Positions 1 to 7,103 of a stretch of DNA of 11,714 bases are shown piece by piece. Numbering within the stretch: position 1 is the stretch's first letter; each line of letters opens with the position of its first letter. A program made the translations under genes and the position numbers. A model generated the notes under the pieces. The model made no database searches, had not been told where the DNA came from, and worked only from the letters and a program-made list of their open reading frames with translations. The stretch is from Alphaproteobacteria bacterium. GTDB taxonomy: Bacteria; Pseudomonadota; Alphaproteobacteria; DAOWDM01. Location: the NCBI GenBank assembly GCA_030639035.1, contig DAOWDM010000211.1, forward strand, positions 1-11,714. Direction: 5' to 3'.

Positions 1-1
1 C

Positions 2-946
2 GAGCTTTCAAAATCAAATATCCTTCTATTAGGTCCTACAGGTTGTGGCAAAACGCTACTTGCACAAACTTTAGCAAGAACATTAAATGTTCCGTTTACA
101 ATAGCAGATGCAACGACTCTTACTGAAGCTGGCTATGTCGGTGAAGATGTAGAAAATATTATTCTCAAGCTTTTACAGGCAGCGGATTATGATATTGAAA
201 AAGCTCAAAGAGGAATTGTCTATATCGATGAAATAGATAAAGTCTCACGAAAGTCCGATAATCCGTCAATTACACGTGATGTATCTGGCGAAGGCGTTCA
301 GCAGGCTCTCTTAAAAATCATGGAAGGCTCTGTAGCTTCTGTTCCTCCTCAGGGCGGAAGAAAACACCCGCAACAGGAATTTCTTCAGGTTGATACAACA
401 AATATTTTGTTTATTTGTGGCGGTGCTTTTGGCGGACTTGAAAAGATTATCTCACAGCGTGGCAAGGGTTCTTCAATAGGATTCGGAGCTGAGGTTGCTT
501 CTTCGGACGATAGGCGTACAGGGGAAATTCTACAAGATGTTGAGCCTGAAGATTTGCTGAAGTTTGGGCTAATTCCTGAGTTCGTTGGGCGTTTGCCAGT
601 TATAGCTACTCTAGATGACCTTGATGAAAATGCTTTGGTTGAAATTTTAACAAAGCCGAAAAATGCTTTAACTAAACAGTATCAAAGCTTATTCAATATG
701 GAAAATACTGTACTTAAATTTACAGATGATGCTTTAACAGCAATTGCTAAAAAGGGCATGGCACGTAAAACAGGAGCAAGAGGACTGCGTTCTATTTTAG
801 AAAGCATTTTGCTTAACACGATGTTTGATATTCCTAATATTGAGAATCTTGAAGAAGTTGTTGTTAATAAAGAAGTCGCCGAAGGGAATATCGAACCTTT
901 GATGATTTATTCTGATCGTCAAGAACAGTATGAAACAAGTGCTTAA
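2..946 (+). CDS. clpX: ATP-dependent Clp protease ATP-binding subunit ClpX, 5'-truncated by the window edge
   Basis: The open frame runs from base 2 to a TAA at 944-946 and gives 314 residues. About 100 N-terminal residues, including the zinc-binding domain of a typical 420-residue ClpX, lie outside the window. ClpX is the AAA+ unfoldase that feeds tagged proteins to ClpP in the cytoplasm. Visible motifs in order are Walker A GPTGCGKT (32-55), pore loop GYVG (from 131), Walker B with the DE pair of IDEIDK (from 227), the RKHPQQE loop, and the ClpP-docking IGF tripeptide (476-484). The ATG at 320 is internal and is not the start, because conserved AAA+ sequence continues upstream in the same frame. 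Lon follows after 63 bp with no terminator between them, so co-transcription is possible. The identification is secure. Confidence 0.97.
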   Translation, partial: ELSKSNILLLGPTGCGKTLLAQTLARTLNVPFTIADATTLTEAGYVGEDVENIILKLLQAADYDIEKAQRGIVYIDEIDKVSRKSDNPSITRDVSGEGVQQALLKIMEGSVASVPPQGGRKHPQQEFLQVDTTNILFICGGAFGGLEKIISQRGKGSSIGFGAEVASSDDRRTGEILQDVEPEDLLKFGLIPEFVGRLPVIATLDDLDENALVEILTKPKNALTKQYQSLFNMENTVLKFTDDALTAIAKKGMARKTGARGLRSILESILLNTMFDIPNIENLEEVVVNKEVAEGNIEPLMIYSDRQEQYETSA

Positions 947-1009
947 TTGTTATAAATAAAACTATTATTCCAACTAAACGCGTACAGATTTGCATGGGGT
1001 TATATTAAG

Positions 1010-3421
1010 GTGAGTTCTACAGAAAATCAGGTTCTTCCTGTTCTTCCATTAAGAGATATTGTTGTTTTTCCACATATGATTGTGCCTTTGTTTGTTGGGC
1101 GTGAGAAATCGGTAAATGCACTTGGCGTTGTTATGAATGAAAATAAGGAAATCTTTCTAGTTTCCCAAAAAGATTCTTCAATAGACGACCCTGCAACAGA
1201 TGATGTTTATACAGTTGGAACAATAAGTACTGTTTTGCAGTTGTTAAAACTGCCTGATGGAACAGTAAAAGTTCTTGTTGAGGGAAAACAACGTGCAAAA
1301 GCAGCCAAATTTATTGATAAAGATGATTATTTTGAAGCAGAAGTAGTGTCTGTTGTTGAAGAAGAAGGTGATAAAAAAGAACAAGAAGCCTTATCTCGCA
1401 CTGTGCTTTATCAATTTGAGCAATATGTAAAGCTTAACAAAAAAGTTCCGCCAGAAGTTCTTATTTCTATAAATCAGATTGAAGATATAAATAAGCTTGC
1501 AGATACAATTGCCTCACATCTTGCTTTGAAAGTTTCTGAAAAACAAGAACTGCTCGAACTCGAATCTATTAATAAACGACTCGAACGTATTTATTCGTAT
1601 ATGGAAAATGAAATAAGCGTTTTGCAGGTAGAAAAGAAAATTCGCCGCAGAGTTAAACGTCAAATGGATAAAAGCCAGCGTGAGTATTATCTTAACGAGC
1701 AAATGAAAGCGATTCAGAAAGAACTCGGCGACCAAGATGATTCTCAAGAAGAGCTTGATGAGATAGAAGATAAAATCGAAACCGTCAATTTATCCACAGA
1801 AGCTACAGAAAAAGCATATGCCGAGCTGAAAAAACTACGGAACATGAATCCTATGTCTGCCGAGGCTTCTGTTGTGCGTACTTATCTTGACTGGCTACTT
1901 TCAATTCCATGGAAAAAGAATGCAAGAGTTAACCGTAACATTAAAAAAGCCAGAAAAATACTAGATGAAGACCATTTCGGGCTGGAAAAAGTAAAAGAAC
2001 GTATTTTAGAATATCTTGCTGTACAGCAAAGGACTAAAAAAGTTAAAGGTCCTATTTTGTGCCTTGTCGGTCCTCCTGGTGTTGGAAAAACTTCTCTTGG
2101 AAGGTCTATAGCAAGAGCTACAGGCAGGAATTTTGTCAGAGCTTCTCTTGGCGGTATGCGAGATGAAGCTGAAATCAGAGGACATCGCCGTACTTATGTC
2201 GGTTCATTACCAGGCAAAATTATTCAGAATATGAAAAAAGCTAAAGTTTCTAATCCGCTTTTTCTTCTTGATGAATTAGATAAACTAGGTTCTGACTGGA
2301 GAGGAGACCCGTCTTCAGCACTTCTTGAAGTTCTTGATCCTGAACAGAACGTTTCATTTAACGATCATTATCTTGAAGTCGATTATGACCTTTCAGATAT
2401 AATGTTTGTAACAACTGCCAATACTTTGAAAATGCCTAAACCTCTGCTTGACCGTATGGAAATAATCCGTCTTTCTGGTTATACCGAGGACGAAAAAGTA
2501 CAAATTGCAAAACGTCATCTTATTCAAAAACAGATTGATGCAAACGGCTTGAAGAAAAAAGAATGGAGCATTTCTGACCAAGCTTTAAAAGATGTTATCA
2601 GATATTACACCAAAGAAGCTGGAGTGCGTAATCTTGAGCGTGAGATTGCTAATCTAGCTCGTAAAGCAACAAAAGAAATTGTTGAAAAAGAAAGCGTAAA
2701 ATCAATAACTGTTACCAGACGTAATTTACATAAATATGCTGGTATAAAAAAATTCAGTTTCGGACAGGTGGAGCAGGAAAACGCTGTTGGTGTTGTTAAT
2801 GGGCTCGCATGGACAGAGGTCGGCGGAGAGCTTCTTAATATCGAGGCACTTGTTATGCCCAGCAAGGGTAAAAATATTCTTACAGGGCAGCTTGGCGATG
2901 TAATGAAAGAGTCTATAGAAGCTGCAACTTCTTATGTTCGCTCAAAAGCAGTTTCTTATGGTATTAAACCAACAATGTTTGAGAAAAAACATATTCATGT
3001 GCATTTACCAGAAGGTGGAATTCCAAAAGACGGACCTTCTGCTGGTGTTGGAATGTGTACGGCAATAGTTTCAGCTTTTACAGGTATTCCTGTTTGTAAA
3101 GATGTCGCAATGACAGGCGAGATAACTTTGCGTGGCAGAGTCCTTCCAATAGGAGGCTTAAAAGAAAAACTGCTCGCAGCTTTGAGGGGCGGAATCAAAA
3201 TAGCTCTTATTCCAAAAGAAAACGAAAAAGACCTTGCAGATATTCCAGACAACGTAAAACGTGGGCTTGAAATAATACCTGTTTCAACAGTTGAAGAAGT
3301 CTTAAAGATTGCCCTTGTAGAAAAACTTGTCCCGATAGAGTGGAAAGAAAAAGAGGAAGAAGAAGAAATTCCTGTAATCTCAGAAAAAGAATCTGGAGAC
3401 AACGCTCTTATTCAGCATTGA
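1010..3421 (+). CDS. lon: Lon protease (endopeptidase La), ATP-dependent
   Basis: This gene encodes 803 residues, close to the 784 of E. coli Lon. Lon is a homohexameric cytoplasmic AAA+ serine protease that degrades misfolded and selected regulatory proteins. The N-terminal substrate-binding domain starts with PVLPLRDIVVFPHM. A charged helical region follows around residues 200-260. Walker A is GPPGVGKT at 354-361 and Walker B is LLDELDK, with D421 and E422. The protease domain has catalytic S677 in PKDGPSAG and K720 in GGLKEK. Their 43-residue spacing equals that of S679/K722 in E. coli. The C-terminus carries an acidic tail with a run of Glu. The start is a GTG at 1010 with a GGGG (996-999) ten bases upstream. 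No better in-frame ATG precedes it. The enzyme looks intact. Confidence 0.98.
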   Translation: MSSTENQVLPVLPLRDIVVFPHMIVPLFVGREKSVNALGVVMNENKEIFLVSQKDSSIDDPATDDVYTVGTISTVLQLLKLPDGTVKVLVEGKQRAKAAKFIDKDDYFEAEVVSVVEEEGDKKEQEALSRTVLYQFEQYVKLNKKVPPEVLISINQIEDINKLADTIASHLALKVSEKQELLELESINKRLERIYSYMENEISVLQVEKKIRRRVKRQMDKSQREYYLNEQMKAIQKELGDQDDSQEELDEIEDKIETVNLSTEATEKAYAELKKLRNMNPMSAEASVVRTYLDWLLSIPWKKNARVNRNIKKARKILDEDHFGLEKVKERILEYLAVQQRTKKVKGPILCLVGPPGVGKTSLGRSIARATGRNFVRASLGGMRDEAEIRGHRRTYVGSLPGKIIQNMKKAKVSNPLFLLDELDKLGSDWRGDPSSALLEVLDPEQNVSFNDHYLEVDYDLSDIMFVTTANTLKMPKPLLDRMEIIRLSGYTEDEKVQIAKRHLIQKQIDANGLKKKEWSISDQALKDVIRYYTKEAGVRNLEREIANLARKATKEIVEKESVKSITVTRRNLHKYAGIKKFSFGQVEQENAVGVVNGLAWTEVGGELLNIEALVMPSKGKNILTGQLGDVMKESIEAATSYVRSKAVSYGIKPTMFEKKHIHVHLPEGGIPKDGPSAGVGMCTAIVSAFTGIPVCKDVAMTGEITLRGRVLPIGGLKEKLLAALRGGIKIALIPKENEKDLADIPDNVKRGLEIIPVSTVEEVLKIALVEKLVPIEWKEKEEEEEIPVISEKESGDNALIQH

Positions 3422-3552
3422 TTTCATTGATTTTTGGAGTCGGCGAATCTATGATTTTTTAAGTTTAAATTTAGATAAGAAATCATTAATGTGGCTAAAA
3501 AACCATAAAATCGGGAGATTCAGGGGATAATTTTAGATTGTCAAGATGATAG

Positions 3553-3590
3553 TGTTGTTTTTTTGCATGTATTTTTATAAAAAAACAACA
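3553..3590. other. Perfect 12-bp AT-rich hairpin downstream of lon
   Basis: TGTTGTTTTTTT (3553-3564) is exactly complementary to AAAAAAACAACA (3579-3590) across a 14-base loop. It lies about 130 bp after lon and 140 bp before the HU gene. No T-run follows the stem, so it is not a canonical intrinsic terminator, although the T-rich left arm could act as one in part. The rest of the 3422-3731 spacer is AT-rich with no coding signal. Confidence 0.45.
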
Positions 3591-3637
3591 TATTTTATAA
3601 AAAGTTATAAAAACCTGAATAAAAATCATTTCTAAGA

Positions 3638-3666
3638 TTGACTATACTAAGAAAGCCGTTTTAGAC
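3638..3666 (+). promoter_or_regulatory. Possible promoter of the HU gene (weak)
   Basis: TTGACT (3638-3643) resembles a -35 box, but the hexamer 17 bp later (TTAGAC) is a poor -10. Alternatively the overlapping TATACT (3643-3648) is a good -10 without a good -35. HU genes are usually strongly expressed from their own promoter, and this 310-bp spacer is where it should be. The exact boxes are a guess. Confidence 0.25.
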
Positions 3667-3731
3667 TGCACTTCTTAATTTGATCAGTGATGGTCTAAGA
3701 TTTTTGTATTTTTCTGAAAAGGGAATGTATT

Positions 3732-4010
3732 GTGAATAAAAACGAACTTATTACTGAAGTCTCAAAGGAAGCTGGTCTTTCAAAAACTGATACAGCTAAA
3801 GCTATTGATGGAATGCTTACAGCCGTGATGAACACTCTTGGTAAAAAAGAAGATGTTCGCTTGGTTGGCTTTGGTACATTCAGTGTAGCAGATAGAGCTG
3901 CTAGCGAAGGGCGTAACCCTCGCACTGGCGAAAAAATCCAAATTCCAGCATCTAAACAGCCAAAATTTAAAGCTGGCAAAGGTCTTAAAGACGCTGTTAA
4001 TAACAAATAA
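3732..4010 (+). CDS. hupB: DNA-binding protein HU (HU/IHF family)
   Basis: The protein has 92 residues, the normal HU length. HU is a dimeric nucleoid protein that bends and compacts DNA with little sequence preference. The N-terminal helices (MNKNELITEVSKEAGLSKTD) are followed by the family signature around GFGTF (46-50). The DNA-clasping beta-arm carries RNPRTG at 61-66, with the intercalating proline at 63. The start is GTG at 3732 behind an AAAAGGG (3717-3723). The nearby ATG at 3725 is out of frame. It is separated from lon by 310 bp and sits just before tRNA-Val, as in many alphaproteobacteria. HU fits better than IHF because of the single-copy context after lon and the closer sequence match. 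Confidence 0.95.
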   Translation: MNKNELITEVSKEAGLSKTDTAKAIDGMLTAVMNTLGKKEDVRLVGFGTFSVADRAASEGRNPRTGEKIQIPASKQPKFKAGKGLKDAVNNK

Positions 4011-4030
4011 TACGGTTTTATTAAAAAAGC

Positions 4031-4058
4031 ATACTATTTGTTGCAAAACAATTAGTAT
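4031..4058 (+). terminator. Candidate terminator hairpin of the HU gene
   Basis: 4031-4042 pairs with 4047-4058 in 11 of 12 positions and closes on a GCAA (GNRA) tetraloop. A T-rich but interrupted stretch follows (TGTGTTTATTTAAT). It lies 20 bp after the HU stop codon and 27 bp before the tRNA. It is either a weak terminator or a 3'-end stabiliser of the HU transcript. Confidence 0.5.
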
Positions 4059-4085
4059 TGTGTTTATTTAATAAAAAGAGACAAA

Positions 4086-4161
4086 GGGCGATTAGCTCAG
4101 CTGGGAGAGCGTCTCGTTTACACCGAGAATGTCGGCGGTTCGAGCCCGTCATCGCCTACCA
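4086..4161 (+). tRNA. tRNA-Val (anticodon UAC)
   Basis: A full cloverleaf can be drawn. The acceptor stem GGGCGAT pairs with ATCGCCT, with one G-T pair at the end. The D-arm stem is GCTC/GAGC, the anticodon stem TCTCG/CGAGA and the T-stem GGCGG/CCGTC with loop TTCGAGC. The seven-base anticodon loop TTTACAC gives anticodon TAC (4119-4121), which reads GUA and probably other valine codons. The CCA end is encoded (4159-4161). The position directly after HU matches many alphaproteobacterial genomes. Confidence 0.97.
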
Positions 4162-4203
4162 CTTTAGAAGTCCCCACGTTTAGTTGGGCAACTTAAGTAC
4201 GAG

Positions 4204-4236
4204 AAAACCTGCAACTTAATAGTTGCAGGTTTTTTT
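4204..4236 (+). terminator. Rho-independent terminator after tRNA-Val
   Basis: A perfect 13-bp stem joins 4204-4216 to 4221-4233 with a TAAT loop. The right arm runs into a T-tract (4230-4236, then GTTTTT). It starts 42 bp after the tRNA and separates the housekeeping block from the flagellar genes. Confidence 0.93.
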
Positions 4237-4284
4237 GTTTTTAAAGGTTATGTTCCATTAAAGTGCTACTAGAAACGTAGAGTT

Positions 4285-4328
4285 TCCACGTCATTGCTGT
4301 AAATGTTATCTAATTCGATGACAGTGGA
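4285..4328. repeat. Imperfect inverted repeat in the tRNA-fliK spacer
   Basis: TCCAC-GTCAT (4285-4294) pairs with ATGAC-A-GTGGA (4318-4328): ten base pairs with one bulged base around a 23-base loop. It faintly resembles the CCACACTGTCATTC arm of the palindromic cluster near 9860 and may be a decayed relative. No coding signal is seen here. Confidence 0.35.
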
Positions 4329-4375
4329 GTTGGTGTTGTTTCCAAATAAGAAGGCATAAGATTCCTATTTTAGTT

Positions 4376-4393
4376 GGGTAAAAATTGCCTAGT
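4376..4393 (+). promoter_or_regulatory. Shared flagellar upstream motif, copy 1 (candidate activator site)
   Basis: GGGTAAAAATTGCCTAGT matches the element upstream of fliF (10018-10035) at 17 of 18 bases. Its core is a dyad, GGYAA-AAA-TTGCC. It lies 83 bp upstream of the sigma-54 promoter element, about -110 to -125 from the predicted start of transcription. That is where sigma-54 activators of the NtrC/FlbD type usually bind. A 13-base stretch that includes its left edge (TTTAGTTGGGYAA, 4369-4381) also occurs at 4179-4191. The regulator is not known. Confidence 0.45.
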
Positions 4394-4475
4394 TGGTGGT
4401 TTTTTTCTGTGCTAGCCTTTTTATTCTAAAGAAAAACCTTATGTTTTCCAATGTGTTAGCTGTGCCAAGTAAAAC

Positions 4476-4491
4476 TGGCTCGTTCTTTGCT
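4476..4491 (+). promoter_or_regulatory. Sigma-54 (RpoN) promoter of the fliK-flgD-flgE operon
   Basis: TGGCTCGTTCTTTGCT matches the sigma-54 consensus TGGCAC-N5-TTGCW at all but one position. The invariant GG (4477-4478) and GC (4489-4490) have the required 12-base offset. Transcription should start near 4502, giving a leader of about 40 bases before fliK. Use of sigma-54 for hook genes is well known, for example in Caulobacter. An rpoN gene and an activator should exist elsewhere in the genome. Confidence 0.75.
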
Positions 4492-4542
4492 TATAATAAT
4501 TGTGCTTAATATTTTTAGCGAATAACAATAGGATGGGTGGTC

Positions 4543-6372
4543 ATGGAAATTTCAACAGCTGCTTCACAGAATAATAGTAAAAAAGAAAATGCTTTTTCAG
4601 CGTCTCAAAAAACAACGAAAAGCGATGCTTTTTCTGCTCTTGTTCAGCAAGCACAAGTGTCTTTTAAAGGCGGAAAAAATCAGCCGTTTTTTATGAATAT
4701 ATTATCACAGACTGAAACTCGCACTGAATTAAAGCAGGACTTGAGACAAAACACTGATATCAGCCAAGAATATGAACGTGACTTTAAGCCAGTTGAAAAA
4801 GAAAATGTTTATGAGGAAGCTAGCTATAAAGAAGATAGCTTTGATGAACACTCAGATAATACAGTTGATTACAAAGCTCCTGAACATGTAAAAAAAGCAG
4901 ATGATACTTATGAGAACGTTCCTGTAAAAAATGAGTCCGTTGATACAGTACAGAATGAAAATAACACAAATAATGTTATAAATGAAACAGAAACCAATGA
5001 AGTTGTAACTGTTGACACAAATAATAAAAACTCTGAAAACTTACAGCAAGCCCCTGTTAAAAAGCAGATTACAGTTGAGATTGCAGGGCAGATGTCGCAG
5101 GTTGTTCAAAATCTAGCTGTTGGCAAAGAAATTAAAACTACAAACAACGTATTGCAAACAGCACAGCCTTTGACAAACACCAAAGAACTTCAAAATATAA
5201 TTAGCACTGTATTAAAACCTTCAGATACAAACAAAATTAAAGGTGATGTATCCAAAAATACTAATATATCTGTAAAGCAAAACATTGTTATGTCTGGCAA
5301 GCAGACAGAGGCGACTTCTACTTCTATTCTAGCTCTTAATACTGGACTAGAAGAAGCAGAGGGCAAATTCAAAAAACAAATGACCGTTTTGCAGACTAAC
5401 GCTATGCAAACAGGCAAAGCACAGACTTCTAGCAATGCTCCAGTTACAGCGGTTGAGCAACAAGCTTCTGAATTATCTAAACTGCTTGGTGAGGGTGATA
5501 AAGTTGTAGTTAAATCAGCTAAAAGCAATGCTCCAGTTACAGCACAAGCAACAAGCAATCTTGTTCCTAATGCTGTTTTTGCAGAAGAAAAAGCAAGTTT
5601 TGAACATTCTGCAGGTGAAGAAAACACTGGAAAACAAAGCAATAAAAACCAGCCTTTGCTAAAGAATCCTCAGCAGTTTCATAATACGAATGCAGGAAAT
5701 CAGAATAATGCAGTTCAGACTGCTGCAAACTTGATGGAGCAGAATCTTCAAGCACAAACTAAAGGTGAAACCTTTGCTTCAGCTCTTAAAACAGCAGGAA
5801 ATGCTAATATAGCAGGAAACAGCACTGCTCAGGGAATTTCAGGGGCAGAAACTCAAGCTGTTGGCGGAGCTCAAGTTGCAGAACAAGCTTCTAAGACAGC
5901 AAAGGCTACTGCTGCTCATAAGCCTTTGCCTCAGAATGTTAAGCCTCAGGAAATAGTTAAGCAGATAAAAGTTGATATTGCTAAAGCTGCTCTAAACGGT
6001 ACGAAAAAAATCAGTATTCAGCTTACACCTCATGATTTAGGCAGAATTAATGTAAAGCTGGAAATTTCAAGTGAAGGTCATCTTCGTGCAAATATTACAG
6101 CCAGCCGACCAGAAACTCTTGAACTGCTGCAAAAAGATGCACGAGGTCTTGAACGGGCTTTGACAGATGCAGGATTAAAGACTGACAGCGGAAGTTTAGA
6201 GTTTAATTTCCGAGGTGAAAATAGCAACAGACAGCTTGCTGATGCTCAGGATAATTCTTCCAAAGGACATCACGCTTCTAATGAAAACGAGATGAACGAT
6301 AAGACAGCCGAAGAAACAGCTGAGGCAGACATAGAATATGATGACGGTCATAACGTGAATATCAAAGTTTAA
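4543..6372 (+). CDS. fliK: Flagellar hook-length control protein FliK
   Basis: This is a 609-residue protein. FliK is secreted through the flagellar export gate, gauges hook length and switches export from hook to filament subunits. Residues 1 to about 470 are low in complexity and rich in Asn, Gln, Thr, Ala, Lys and Glu, as expected for the disordered ruler part. Residues about 486-566 form the conserved C-terminal hook domain (ISIQLTPHDLGRINVKLEIS, then a helix with RPETLELLQKDARGLERALTDAG). An acidic tail follows. The ATG at 4543 is preferred to the in-frame GTG at 4537, because AGGA (4530-4533) is nine bases from the ATG but only three from the GTG. It is first in an operon with flgD (15 bp downstream) and flgE, behind a sigma-54 promoter. 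The role rests on the C-terminal domain and the context. Confidence 0.9.
   Translation: MEISTAASQNNSKKENAFSASQKTTKSDAFSALVQQAQVSFKGGKNQPFFMNILSQTETRTELKQDLRQNTDISQEYERDFKPVEKENVYEEASYKEDSFDEHSDNTVDYKAPEHVKKADDTYENVPVKNESVDTVQNENNTNNVINETETNEVVTVDTNNKNSENLQQAPVKKQITVEIAGQMSQVVQNLAVGKEIKTTNNVLQTAQPLTNTKELQNIISTVLKPSDTNKIKGDVSKNTNISVKQNIVMSGKQTEATSTSILALNTGLEEAEGKFKKQMTVLQTNAMQTGKAQTSSNAPVTAVEQQASELSKLLGEGDKVVVKSAKSNAPVTAQATSNLVPNAVFAEEKASFEHSAGEENTGKQSNKNQPLLKNPQQFHNTNAGNQNNAVQTAANLMEQNLQAQTKGETFASALKTAGNANIAGNSTAQGISGAETQAVGGAQVAEQASKTAKATAAHKPLPQNVKPQEIVKQIKVDIAKAALNGTKKISIQLTPHDLGRINVKLEISSEGHLRANITASRPETLELLQKDARGLERALTDAGLKTDSGSLEFNFRGENSNRQLADAQDNSSKGHHASNENEMNDKTAEETAEADIEYDDGHNVNIKV
5431..5543 (+). 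repeat. 20-bp direct repeat inside fliK
   Basis: AGCAATGCTCCAGTTACAGC occurs at 5431-5450 and again at 5524-5543. The copies are 93 bp apart, hence in frame, and both encode SNAPVTA. It lies in the ruler part of FliK, where internal duplication or deletion would alter protein length. Confidence 0.85.
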
Positions 6373-6387
6373 GCGGGGGATAAAACA

Positions 6388-7056
6388 ATGGACGTTGCAG
6401 GAGTTACAACTACAGCAGACTATGCAGGCGATACAAGGGCAGAACAGTCATCAAATAAACTTGCTGATGATATGGATAACTTTCTGTTTATTCTTACTAC
6501 TCAATTGAAGAATCAAGATCCTTTATCTCCGATGGATTCAACTGAGTTTACTAATCAGCTAGTGCAGTTCTCTAATGTAGAGCAGAACATTCATACTAAT
6601 GAACATTTAGAGGATATGATTAATCTGACTCAAACAAATCTAATGATGAGTTCAGTTGGATATATTGGCAAAAATGTTGAAATGAATTCAAACGAATTCC
6701 CATTGCAGGACGGTGAGGGTAAATTTGAATATACGCTCGATAACAATGCAGAGATGTGCACAATCGCTATTACTGATGATTCAGGAAAAATAGTCCACAG
6801 CATAGTAGGTAATACAGATGTTGGAACTTACTTGCATGAATGGGACGGAAAAGATTCTCAGGGAGAGCAGCTGCCTGATGGGAAATACAAACTTTCAATA
6901 ACTGCCCTTAGTTTACAAGAAGGGCAAACCGTCAATACAACCATAACATCATTTGGAAAGGTTAATTCTATTACAAATGATGGAAATAGTACGCTGCTTG
7001 GATTGGACGATATGACTATTGACGTAGGCAAAGTAATATCCGTTTGTGAAATTTAA
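6388..7056 (+). CDS. flgD: Flagellar hook assembly scaffold protein FlgD
   Basis: The protein has 222 residues, the usual FlgD length. FlgD caps the growing hook at the cell exterior and guides insertion of FlgE subunits, and is later replaced. The conserved N-terminal stretch is clear at about residues 30-75 (FLFILTTQLKNQDPLSPMDS, then FTNQLVQFSNVEQ). The C-terminal half has the FlgD Ig-like fold motif with HEWDGKDSQGEQLPDGKY. No signal peptide is seen, as expected for a type III export substrate. A GCGGGGGAT ribosome site lies just upstream of the ATG. It sits 15 bp after fliK and 47 bp before flgE, which fits one transcript of hook genes. Confidence 0.96.
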   Translation: MDVAGVTTTADYAGDTRAEQSSNKLADDMDNFLFILTTQLKNQDPLSPMDSTEFTNQLVQFSNVEQNIHTNEHLEDMINLTQTNLMMSSVGYIGKNVEMNSNEFPLQDGEGKFEYTLDNNAEMCTIAITDDSGKIVHSIVGNTDVGTYLHEWDGKDSQGEQLPDGKYKLSITALSLQEGQTVNTTITSFGKVNSITNDGNSTLLGLDDMTIDVGKVISVCEI

Positions 7057-7103
7057 TAAATTAAAAGCTAGTAGTTCGGAATAAGAAAAAAAGGAGAGAG
7101 AAA

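Noticed and set aside
320..946. A separate short ClpX starting at ATG 320
   Set aside because: Conserved Walker A, Walker B and pore-loop sequence continues upstream in the same frame to the window edge.
2995..3402. Long antisense open frame opposite the Lon protease domain, and similar ones opposite HU, fliK and flgE
   Set aside because: They are shadows of conserved forward genes, with Ser-, Phe- or Leu-rich translations of no recognisable family and no ribosome sites.
3553..3590. The hairpin after lon as an intrinsic terminator
   Set aside because: The stem is almost all A-T and has no T-run after it, so it was kept only as a hairpin.
4375..4389. The GGGYAAAAATTGCC motif read as a sigma-54 promoter
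   Set aside because: The offset between GG and GC is 10 or 11 bases, not the required 12, and a correctly spaced promoter lies 100 bp downstream in the fliK case.
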